From Halichondria panicea (taxonomy: Eukaryota > Porifera > Demospongiae > Suberitida > Halichondriidae): 64,000 bases of DNA. Under the pieces are notes generated by a model. It was not told where the DNA came from and searched no databases. It was given only the letters and a program-made list of their open reading frames with translations. The stretch is taken from contig NC_087377.1 of assembly GCF_963675165.1 (NCBI RefSeq), forward strand, positions 6,899,122 to 6,963,121, given 5' to 3'. How positions within the stretch are numbered: the first letter of the stretch is position 1; every line of letters starts with the position of its first letter. A program made the translations under genes and the position numbers. Below, in pieces: positions 1 to 10,716 of this stretch.

Positions 1-1146
1 CGCAGTGTGTGTTCACGATCATATAATTATGGTTAGTGCGGTAAATGGAACATGCAGTGTATTAGTCCTGGTTCTGTACAGTCAGTCCAGGTGATGAGTA
101 CTGCATGATAGTTACGTACCGTCCTGTGTGTCCAGAGGCCACTTTGATTCAATGTACCTATAATAGTCAAAACTCTTCGCCCTGCCCGGTTTTCTAGCTA
201 TAGCCAACTATGGTGCATGCGCTATTATATCAATGTAAATAACTTATAGTGTAGGTTCCTCATATTTTACCGACTATGTTAGCCATTCCTATTAGCTTGC
301 AGCACTCATGCATTTAGCTCATTAGGCCTCGTTATGTGGAACTGTTAGTCAACTGTCAGTTAATTTACTAGGTTACCATTTTTCATAGCTAAAAAGTCAA
401 GTGTGTTTGCGGTATGGTCAAACAACCAATCAAATTGCAATCACTAGCAGCCCACCAGATCTGCAGTAGTGAAGCCTTGCCCGAAATGTGCTTGAGTTTC
501 ACAGTGGCACCGTTGTACGTATGATTCATTGTACGAATAATATAATTATAATGAGGACAAATAAGGTCACCTGATGGCATGAACAGACACATTCTTTAGG
601 CTCCAAGTTGTAAACGTTCCACTGCTTGTAGCCGTTTGACCATGTATGTTTCTGTACTATTTTTTTTACTTTTTGATGATTTCGATTACATTCCAGAAAT
701 TAACAGCTGATGAATAACAGTTCTAGTCGTGTGTGTGTTTTGTGGATGCGAGTTTGTTTTGTCAGTTGCTATAAATACTTTTCATATCAGCAATGAAAAC
801 ACATTATTTTCTCTACTGAAATCCTGTTGCCACATTACTATTATTTTGAAATCAGGGTTCTCTATTAATCCTGTTGCCACGTTTCTGTTTATCCCCAAAT
901 GAAAACACTTTATTTTCCCTACTGAAATCCTGTTGCCATGCACATTTCTGTTCGTCCCCAAATCTAATGTTATCGCACCCTGTACATGCACTCACAAGAA
1001 CAATAAGGTGTATTTGTAAGTCGTGGGAAACGTTTTGCATTTGCTGTATAATTTCCGTGAAAGTATAATTATAATTATACCATAATCACCATGGGGTGTA
1101 CTCACAGATGAATTCACAAGTAATTATTTTCATAATGCACTTGCAG
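1..1146. other. No exon recognised; probably intron or 5' flank of the scaffold gene
   Basis: I see no exon here that would supply the first half of the PDZ domain encoded from 1147. The missing N-terminal exon(s), including the start codon, most likely lie upstream of the window. Short direct repeats around a phrase meaning 'aaatcctgttgccac' occur at about 822-940. Otherwise the stretch is AT-rich and unremarkable. Confidence 0.5.
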
Positions 1147-3379
1147 GTTACCCCAGGAGGGCGGGCACATAAGAGCGGGCTGGTTACCGGGGACTACATT
1201 ACAGCCATTAACGGCCAAGAGACAAAGCCCCTGAAGCACATGCAAGCAATGCAGCTCATCAAGAAATCAACACAGAAAGTGGAGCTAACTTGGTGAGTAT
1301 ACATAACAGTCATCAAAATCGGTGCAAGTGATGCCCTAGCTATAGTAAAAAAATCAGTGAAACCCGGAGCACATACACATGCATAATTTTATGTGTAATT
1401 TTACATGTCGATCTGCATAGTGTGCTACATTAATTTTTGTGAACAAGATTTTTGGTGGGAGAGTAGTTAAATGTATGTGCACTTATTCTTACTGCCCACT
1501 TATTCTTGGCTCCCGGCGTAAGAGCAGATTGCTTCCTTATCGTGATGTATTGTGATCAGACATTTTGGAACTCTGCAACATTCAATTTCCCTGTTACTCG
1601 ACGAGACTCTGTTTGGACTGTGATAGGTTTTGTTGACAATTCCTGTGGTTTAGTGTGTATAGGTGACTTGTTATATCATTACTCGTTGGAATGTCCTAAT
1701 GCTAGCTTCTGTGTATAGTCTGGTGGTGGGTGGTGTTTTGATGCAGGCTTCAACCTAACTATAGGGCTTGCTTAAAGTGCCTTGTTGAAATAGCCATAAT
1801 TATTGCATTATGCTAATATAAATTAAGTCACGTGCATGCATGGGTGAGCACTATTAACATTACAGTCATTGTTCATGGCGTATGATTTTAACCTTGTTAC
1901 GTCGTAATTAGCAATTAATTGTTTCCAAATTGGTGGTTAGATTCTAAGAATTTATCAGTATACCATTATCAATGTGCTTATGTTTGGCTTGTTAATAGTC
2001 AGCAGAATAGATCGGTCTGTTGACAAGTGGTGGGAGGGAGACGATGAGTTGTTTAGTATTGGGTTGTGTGCTACACAGGGTATGGTGCCAATTGTCTGTG
2101 TGTTGTCACGGACACACCCTGGCTTACTTGATTGGTGTGTATGCATGTACATGTGCTTGTATTGTATGCGAAGTACTGCAACCCATTATTATTAGTTAAG
2201 ACTTTACTATCAATTTAGTGTAGAGGATCAGCTCGGAATGTTTTAAAGAGCATACAAAAATTCCAATTTTTACACCCTAACAAAAAACAATAAGCTTAAT
2301 TAACTTAATTGTAACAACGCTGGCATGCCTTCTCAAAATAGCCTATGCATAGACTGATATAATTAGCACAGCTGCATGCCTGCATACGTATCCATGGTAT
2401 GCGTCCTATAATTAGGGTTGTTTGGGTCATTCTGTAATTAATATGAGATTGTTTTCTGTGTCCAGTGAAATTTACCCACCATTGATTATTGTAACCTGGC
2501 AGCAAATGTTTGTGCTCTAGAATGTTCTCAAAACAAGGTTCAGTGTGGTATCTACTAATCCTTCATCGTGGATAGTACGTGACATTGATATGAATCAAGA
2601 ATGCCGCCTAATGACTTCATTTTTCATAATTTAGAATCATTGCAGATTACAGCATCAATTTTGTTACACACACATTTCCAAAATAAATGTCTCTTCCTTT
2701 TTCCATGAAAAGAGTTGGTGTTCGTTTAATGCGTATCATATACGTATAGGTGGTCAATGAAGAAGCTTGCTTATTTGGGGGTAGTGCATGTATAAATTAA
2801 GTACGTGACCAGTAGCGGTTAAGTGCCCCGGTAGTCTCTATACTATGACATGCAAGAGGTGGGTGGTAGTATACTCAAGCTGATCGCTGAATGGTCGAGC
2901 TATGTGCGGAACGTATGAGCACGCTCACGCACACTCGGAATTTATGTTATGTAAACAATGGAAGCTCTGATTTCACCTCTAATTATTTAGCGTAACGCAC
3001 CGGCTGCTGTCGCGAGTAAAATGAAACCTCGTTAAAGCAGGCACATGTACCGGGGAACAAGGTCTTGTCCGTTATGTACAGAGGTGACCTTTGTTGAGAG
3101 GTTGTTTTGTACGTAAACTGTTCATATGGGACCTAAGTGCCTGGCCATTGCTATTAAAGAACGGTTCCTGGCTTTATGACGTCACTGTAGGAGCTACTAA
3201 AATAGCATTTTCCTGCTGGTTCTCGGATTTTATGTCTTAGTTAGTAACTGAGATTATTATCTTCATTGTTTTGGTGGGAAAGTGGCGTTATGTGTTTCAG
3301 ATCGATGTAAGAGTGGTTTGCAATACGTAAAACAAAGACGCAAATATATCGCTGTACCATTCACATTCATAATTATGTA

Positions 3380-3454
<75 letters not shown>

Positions 3455-6400
3455 AAAGATGCGGCCGGGCCTCATTTCCCCAGCCACCAACTCATCGTTT
3501 AGCTTTCCCAGCCGGGTTGCCAATGGCAGCGTCCCTAAACCACCGGTCTCGCGGAGCCCGGTGATCAGTAGCAAGACACTCACACGACCTGCCCCTCCCC
3601 CCGTGAGTTACTATACATATAGCTGTTAGACTGTATCTATCCAAATACTGCCCAGTTAAGGAGTGTTACCATGCACTCTTAATAGCCACCCCGATGAACA
3701 AAGCCACCTCTGTTATACTCTATATTATGGCCAAAGCTTTGTCCCCCAACGAAGTCTGTTATAACGGGGTTCAGGCCTGTTTTGTTCATGTTTTGTTCAG
3801 AGTAGCTAGACCAAACCACTAGCAGAGGCTGCCAACAATTAATGCAGTGTCTTAGCAGGAAACTATAGGATGTTGTGAATTAACATACTGTACATGTAGC
3901 TATATAGTCAGTGCTGTGTCATACCATAACATACGTATGATAATCATATTGCTTTAGACTGTGAGAATTAAGCCATGCATGTACTACATGTACATACAAT
4001 GTGCTTGTACGTATTCCATCCCTGTAGGCAATCGATACAATTAGTGTTTCAGTTCCAAACTGCATGCACAGTCAGTGTGTACGAGATGATCACTATTTAA
4101 TAGTGCACATCATTATTATTCTCAGGTTGTTGTCAATGGTCACAATCGCCAGTCCAGTCTGGGCACGCCCAGTGAGTCCACGGCAAGCTCCTCCCCCCAC
4201 AGCTGTGGCGGTGAGAGCTACGAGGCTAAATTCCTCGGCATGGACACATATTGCATTGACAAGTCACATCCTAGTGAGATAATGTGTGGGTGGTTCGAGT
4301 CTTGGCTCTGTTAGACTAAGAGCGCATAAAACATGTGATATAGTTGTGTGCACTCTTGCATGGTTAGGTGTTATGTTGAGAATTAATTCCCGGAATATCG
4401 AGCAAAGCGATACACTGTTGTAGCTCACTTTAATTTTGTATGTCACTGTGTCTAGTATAATTACGGTGCACAATTAGTATTTTGTGCTTGTCTGTATTGC
4501 AGTGCCAGATGTTGCAGTGCCAGACGTTGCAGTACCGGACGTTGCAGTGCCAGACGTTGAGGTGCCAGACGTTGCAGTGCCGAAACTTGAGGTGCAGGAG
4601 TCTGTGGATGTGGTCCAAGTCGAGGAGGAACCTCTCGTCACTTACGACCTTGGGAAAGAGGAATCCCTACCACAGGAAGTGATAGAAGAAATGGCTGTAA
4701 TGGTGGAAGTGAAGGATGAACTACATGCAGCGTACAGCCTGGAGTCGTTGGACGAGCCGTCCGAACCTGATCAGCAAGACGCCCCTGTTGAACAAACGGA
4801 GGAAGTAATTAATGATGAGTCTGCAGTTTCTGAAACGGTTGAAGCCATAGTAATGACCCCACAGGATATAGACATTACATGCGATGTACATAATGGGGAA
4901 GCCCCCGTTCCTATTGTGGAGGCAGCAGAAGCTGTTGTTATGGAAGAGACCCCAATTGAGCTCAACTGTGACGAGACAGCTGGGGAGGTTGAAGTGAAGA
5001 AGCCATCTCGCAAAGCCAGTCCTTCCATGAACAAGATGGACCTGGTCAACATCATCGCTCATGCTGCTGAGAGGAAGAAACGGGAGAGCAGAGAGAGCAG
5101 CGTAGACTCTCAAGGTGGGTTAGTTAGCTTACTTGAAGGTCTGGGAGGCAGGGATGGCCTAGCCGATCAAATGCTGGAACTTTTTATTTCTTATGTTTCA
5201 AGTAATGAACGATTTTGTATTTCGTACATACGTACGGCATTAATTCTTCGGCTCTGAAGAAGAAAGTTGCTAGCTAGTGGTGGCTTGCTATTTCGTGGGT
5301 TGACCCACTCAGGTTCTCAGCTTTTACATTCATACATGTGTGCAGATCCCACCAAAGGCCAGAGCTCACCTGAGAAGTCCCCTCAAGTCCCAAAGAAGCA
5401 ATCTCCCAAACACTCTCCCAAGGAGACCTCCCCAAAACCAGCCGGTGGCAAATCGGTCATGTCAGCTTCTAAACCACCTAAACCAGTGAGGGCATTGTCT
5501 ATCGAGGCCAAGGAAGACATCTTGCCTGTTGCCAAGCAACCACTCAAGCAGACAGAGAACCCCGTTGCCGCAGGAATTAAGGAACCGGGATGGTACAAGC
5601 AGATGTTCCAGGATTTCCAGCACACAGTGGAAGAGACCTACCCTGGATGTACGTTGCTAGTAAACTACATACATAGGTCCCAGCTTTACTGTGTGTATGC
5701 ATTTATAATTATGGTGGTACGTACGTCTTAATTTAGTGTGTGTATTTGCTCACTTACGAAACCTCACTGCCCCGATGGGTCTGAACGAACCTGTAGCTTT
5801 TATTGTTGTACTGGCAATCATATTCTTTGTTAGACGTATGGCTGCGTGTCTGATACCCTCTCTCCTCTTTGCAGCATCTTCAGGTCCTGAGACAGAGTAC
5901 GTGTACGACGAGAGAGGACTGAAGGTGAGGAGAGACTCTCTGCCCAGGAACACTAAACCACTGCAACCGGAGAGGGAGAAAGCTCCAAGTACGTGCCTAC
6001 AGGGGTTGTATCTATAGGGATCCCGGACTGGCTAGTATGAGATTGTACTTTGATAGGCTGTCATTCAGGTTCAGGGTGACTCCCTTTCGTGCTGCCTTGC
6101 TGCTAAGTTGCTTATAATAACCTGTCTCAACCCTCCAATAACGGCAATGAATACGTTTACTGCCACAGTTATGTTGACACTCCCTCTATCATAGGTCCTG
6201 ATGATCCGGTGTATGTGTACGATGAGCGTGCGCACTGTCTGTTTACTGAAGCTAGTACACATACAGTATGCAGTGTACATAAGTACACGTAGATGAGCAA
6301 CATTAATTGCAACTCTGTTAGAGTCCTATAATGACAAGTTGTTCCCTCTTTGCAGATCCTGGAGTGACGACTGACGATGTGCTGTCAGCCAACAAGAGAC

Positions 6401-9113
6401 AGACCGGCTTGAAGGCCAATCAGTTCAGCACTGATGGATCTAGAGACTGTGAGTGCTGCATGAGGAGCTATGTAGCTGCTAACATTTAGGATGAGGAGCT
6501 AGCTATACTTACATCTAATTGTGTTAGTACCTTACAGCCAGGCTAGATTTTGGCGAGTTAAGCAGATTTGTGCCCTTTCTTTTGGGATTTATGGGTTGAC
6601 GTGAAGATTATTACCACTCAATCAGCTTTCCGCTTTCCTCTTTACCAGCTCTAATTGTGTGGGTGGGTTCGTAGTTCTGTGTGCACACCTAAATGCTGTT
6701 CATCTAAATGCTGTTCATTTTTGTGTTTTGGGTTTACCCACGTACATTTTTGCCAATTAGCATCCTAGCAACTAATGATCTTGTCCAAATTAGGAGATCA
6801 CTTATAGGCACTCAGTTCACTTTATTAGACATGAATTATAAAAATTGAAAAGATAGCCAGTGCAGCTATGAGGTAAGAGAGACTAACACTGTGAAAATGA
6901 GGCAGTAAAACTCTGTTTCTTTATTATTGTATATTAGCTCAGTGTGAGGTCCCCACATACATGACTTGTACATGTTTGGATATTGCTCACAGTTTGGCTT
7001 GGCTGTGTTTTCAGATTTCTTACTCTTTTAATACGTTTACTGCCAATACACTATAATTATAGTACATGTCCTGTACTAACCCCCCCCCCCCACACTCTCA
7101 GACTGGAATCAGAAGGACCAAGACCATAAAGAGTTTGAAGAAAACAAGAGGAACTCACAGGAGGTACTTACTGGGAAGTACGGGACATAGTTTACAATGG
7201 CGTGAAGCAGCGTAATCTTAACTTATAATTATAAGTCAGCAAAATAAATACGTACAGTATAAATTTATACGTAGTGTGTTTTACTGCATAATACTTCGTA
7301 GGTAATAATTATGTATACCGAAGTTGTTGCGGGGCTTACTTAGTACCAGCTTTTTTCATGCAAGCGAGCAAAAGCTCACTATACTCTTGTGTACACAGCT
7401 CCACGTTCGTCAGAGCTCCAGTTCCAGCGACTACTCAACCAAGATGACCTCCATGCACCCTCTGCTGCAGGCTGCCGCGCAAGAGAACAAGTTAGTCGGA
7501 GTCACTTATATTATAGGATTAGTATCTATGTGTATTTCTCATGTGTGTGCTGTGTGTGAGAATACACCGACACTTATTGTGACAACAAAACTGTTTAGCG
7601 TGTCATTTTTAGTATTAATTATGTGTGTTTGGTTGTTACATTAATGTCTGTCTCTCCAGGGAGACGCCAGCAGCTGCTGATGGAGAAGAATGTGAGTAAT
7701 AAATTAAGGCAAATGTGTTATTCTACCACATATATATTTCTTGAGAAAGCAACAATTTATACAAACAAGCCTGGTGAATAAACGTGTTGTCCCAAAGCTG
7801 GCTCAATCTTATACTCCCTCGTGCAGCTGAGAGAGTGTTCAACCGCATCGATGCGTCCAAGTTGCAGGGGGCACTGGAGAACGCCTCAATGCTAAAAAAG
7901 CTGGAGAAGGAAGGCGTGGCACCCGAGTTGTTGCCAGGAGTTGCTAAAGGCATGCAGGAAGAGAAAAACAAGCCAAAGGAGAAACAGCTCAAGGTAAGGT
8001 CTATGCTGCTATCCTACTTAATATAATACACACGTACATGTACCAGTGTGTAACAGCTGTGAAGTACAGTCTACATGTACGTAGCTGTTACAAAGGATGT
8101 TCAGTGTGATCATGTCTATCAAATTTCGTTTGTATATATTTAGCCTCCACCTGGAAGGAAAGGAAAGGCTCTCTACGCTTTCGATGGACAAACTGCAAAG
8201 TGAGAGTGCCTGTATACATGAACATGTACATATGCACATACATTCAATGTAACCCCTCTGCACCCTCTCCTGAAAATCAATCGTCATTATTAATTATTTT
8301 TATACTGTTGCCGGCGTACCAGGCCATCCATGTAGGCATAAATCTCATACCTCCCCCCCCCCACACACACACACTTGTAGGGAGCTGTCGTTCCAGAAGG
8401 GAGACATTGTTGACCTCCTACACACTGTTGACGCCAACTGGCTGCAAGGATCACTGGGCGGAGCAAAAGGCATCTTTCCAGCCTCATACATACAGGTGTG
8501 TGGACCTGTTGTGTTGTGCTTTAAACTATATAGCCATGTGGTAATTACTGTTAATCACAGTCTGTTAATATAATTGCTTGGCAATGTCTAAATTAGCCTT
8601 GTTCCCAGGCCGTGTTAGTACCTTTGCTGACATTAACAGTGAGTTATTGATGTATTAAGCACTCTTCATATGATACACCCCTCCCCTCACAGGTGCTCAG
8701 TCTTGATGAGTATCGTCAACTCATCTCGCCAGAGCCCAAGGCACGTATAGAGGTTGGCAAAGCCCAGGCACTCTACGACTTTCAGGGACAGAGTCTCAGA
8801 GAACTTTCCTTCAGCAAAGTGAGTAAACTGTAATATTGTTCTACACTATAAACTAGCAGGTTACTGTTACTGTAGTAGTTACGTAAAACCTTACTCACAA
8901 ACATTGAAATTGATGTTGCAGACTGAAGAACAACTATAATTATATTATCTGAGCTCCTTTCAATGCTGTAGCATGTACAGTACAGATACTCTCTTATTTT
9001 TCTCATAGGATGACGAATTGATTATTAAGAAGAAGATCGATGACAACTGGTACGAGGGTTACCATGGAGACAAGGAAGGAATATTTCCAGTACTCTATGT
9101 GAAAGAGCTTTAA
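1147..9113 (+). CDS. PDZ-SoHo-SH3-SH3 scaffold protein (sorbin/vinexin family-like), 5' partial
   Basis: Sixteen phase-consistent exons are seen: 1147-1292, 3452-3602, 4126-4273, 4503-5114, 5346-5648, 5875-5988, 6195-6227, 6356-6448, 7102-7163, 7399-7490, 7660-7691, 7827-7993, 8144-8199, 8381-8495, 8693-8818 and 9009-9113 (TAA at 9111). Together they give about 784 residues. The first exon is the C-terminal half of an Enigma/ZASP-like PDZ domain (VTPGGRAHKSGL, GDYITAINGQ). A Pro/Ser linker and a VPDVA repeat follow. A SoHo-like motif (PGWYKQMFQDFQH) spans exons 5-6. Two SH3 domains end the protein: GKALYAFDGQ...NWLQG...GIFPASY and QALYDFQGQ...DNWYEG...GIFPVLY. SORBS and CAP proteins link actin, vinculin and adhesion receptors, so a cytoskeletal adaptor role is likely. 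Vertebrate SORBS proteins have three SH3 domains and no PDZ, so this is a different architecture. The small exons at 6195 and 7660 are the least certain. Confidence 0.85.
3382..3450 (+). repeat. (CA)n microsatellite abutting a splice acceptor
   Basis: About 34 uninterrupted AC dinucleotides run straight into the AG that opens the second scaffold exon at 3452. The repeat takes the place of a normal polypyrimidine tract. Open frames reading through it are artefacts of the repeat. Confidence 0.9.
4503..4580 (+). repeat. Coding 15 bp minisatellite, VPDVA repeat
   Basis: Five to six copies of a 15 bp unit at the start of the fourth scaffold exon encode tandem VPDVA/VPDVE pentapeptides, ending in a degenerate VPKLEV. 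The unit length is a multiple of three, so copy-number change would preserve the frame. Confidence 0.85.
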
Positions 9114-9231
9114 AAGGTACTACATAACTAGGATATACCACACCTAAGAGGAGGATATGCACTAAACAAGCTCGAGGATGCTTTTTTGTAGCCTGAAATT
9201 CTGAGCTCTTATTTTGCTCTCAAGCAAGACG

Positions 9232-9237
9232 ATTAAA
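9232..9237 (+). promoter_or_regulatory. Possible polyadenylation signal (ATTAAA) of the scaffold gene
   Basis: ATTAAA lies about 120 nt after the stop codon at 9111. No better AATAAA is seen nearby. Position alone supports it. Confidence 0.3.
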
Positions 9238-9391
9238 ATGCGTATACCGTATAAACTTATGTTCTAATTTATCGGACAGCAAAAAACGATTATTTTGGAA
9301 ATTGTCCAGGTAAAATTAGAAAGAACACGCGAAGTTTCCGGAATAATTAGAATAAGCATGCAGCTGAGCTAGCTAAGTTAATAGAATAGTG

Positions 9392-9584
9392 CCAGAGGAG
9401 GATTGTCAGTGCCGAAAGGTCTTAATTATAAAGCTGCTTCCGGAGGACTTTAATTAAATTCCAATCAGTTAGCTCTACGTGAATTGGAGATACCAAAGGA
9501 AGAGTAGATGAGTGGAATTCAATTAAAGTCCTCTGGTAGCAGCTTTTTGATTAAAACCTTTTGACCCTGACGATCCTCCTCTGG
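9392..9584. mobile_element. Short foldback MITE with CCAGAGGAGG ends
   Basis: The ends are inverted copies about 70 bp long, from CCAGAGGAGGATTGTCAG to its complement at 9567-9584. They leave a loop of roughly 50 bp. No ORF is present. Other elements in the window share the CCAGAGGAGG terminus but have unrelated interiors (61118-61893, 62625-62739). Confidence 0.75.
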
Positions 9585-10490
9585 AACAGTGCATGTGCGA
9601 TAGTTGCATAGCTATCTAAAACTAGCTAATCCTCAAAGCTATCTAATGTTGGCTTGGAATGTATCTCATTAGGTATTGTCCGGATATTTTTCTGTTCTAT
9701 CAGTATGTATAGAGATCTCAATTTTTTTAGATCAACCCAAGTGGTCCCTTTTCTCAGATTACACCACTAAAATTTAAGTATATACCAGAGTGTCTGCTGT
9801 ATTAGAACAACGAAAATTGCCCAGAAAAATGTCCAGGATAATTTTCGCTATTTGGCTACAGAGCCCTCAGCAGAAATTTTCGTGGGTTCTAATATTCGCA
9901 GTTCAATGCCAGGAAACCACACCCACCAATAGCTTGCATGTGAAATTACCAGTGTATGGGAGTTTGTCCCGGTTTAAATTTTCGCATTACTACTCTGCCC
10001 TCGAAAAACGTGAAATTTTGCACCCCACGAACATTTCCCGCTATACGGTATATGAAACACATTTTGCTTGAGGGAATGCAAGCATTTGGAGATCAGTTAT
10101 AATTATAATTGGATGCACAATTTATCTGATAGGTACACGTACAATGAGGTGGCTAATTGTATTCAACAGGATTGGCTTTTTTTTACTTAAAATGACAACC
10201 ATTACAACACACACACCGTACAGGTTCATGGCAGTCATTTTCAATTTCAAGGAACAATCATTGTTATCCATGTATACTTATGTTGAAACTTATGACTGTG
10301 TAGTTGCAGCTCAATCTTTTAATTGTTTTTTGTACCCCCGTATGCATTGCTTGTGTTTGTCGAATTATTTTTGATATACGATATCATATATCGACCATGG
10401 ACTGGAACATCTCGACTAACGTGTATTATAATTATGGTGGGTGTATGTGGATACATAATGTTTATGTCCATCAATAAAGGTATACAGCTG
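9585..10490. other. Intergenic, repeat-derived, no gene recognised
   Basis: The stretch lies between the scaffold gene and the 3' end of receptor A. It contains phrases rich in 'ttttcgtgggt' and 'cgaaaatt' that recur near 18990-19090 and 41000-41270, so it includes decayed dispersed repeat. Short open frames here have no recognisable features. Confidence 0.5.
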
Positions 10491-10494
10491 CAGA

Positions 10495-10590
10495 CTCAAA
10501 CTTCAGTAGCGTCAAGAAATTCCAGAGTGTCAGTAGGCAGAGCCTGTATTTTTATCACTAAATTGGACATTTTCTCGTCTGAACAACTAG
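10495..10590 (+). pseudogene. Protein-kinase activation-segment relic
   Basis: About 95 bp align by eye with the kinase pseudogene at about 47829-47925. Both contain a block encoding NFSSV and a block encoding TKLDIFS. The part between them, including the conserved MPPE motif, is partly deleted here. The relic is on the + strand, opposite to receptor A, whose 3' end is 130 bp away. It is too short to function. Confidence 0.6.
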
Positions 10591-10604
10591 ATGTCACTCT
10601 CTCT

Positions 10605-10610
10605 TTTATT
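10605..10610 (-). promoter_or_regulatory. Polyadenylation signal of receptor A
   Basis: AATAAA on the minus strand lies about 107 nt after the receptor A stop codon at 10717-10719. Confidence 0.5.
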
Positions 10611-10716
10611 ATGGACTCTTGATATTACTCAGTTTGTATAAATTGATAGAGTATATAATTAACACATGTAAAAATCGTTGAATCTGGTGGAGTGCCACAT
10701 TTTTCAGTTGATTCAC

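Noticed and set aside
3282-3629. Open frames through the CA repeat, encoding poly Thr-His or Cys-Val
   Set aside because: Produced by the dinucleotide repeat. Only the part from 3452 belongs to a supported exon.
4721-5113. Long minus-strand open frames opposite scaffold exon 4
   Set aside because: Shadow of the Glu/Val-rich coding strand. The plus-strand frame has splice signals in phase with its neighbours.
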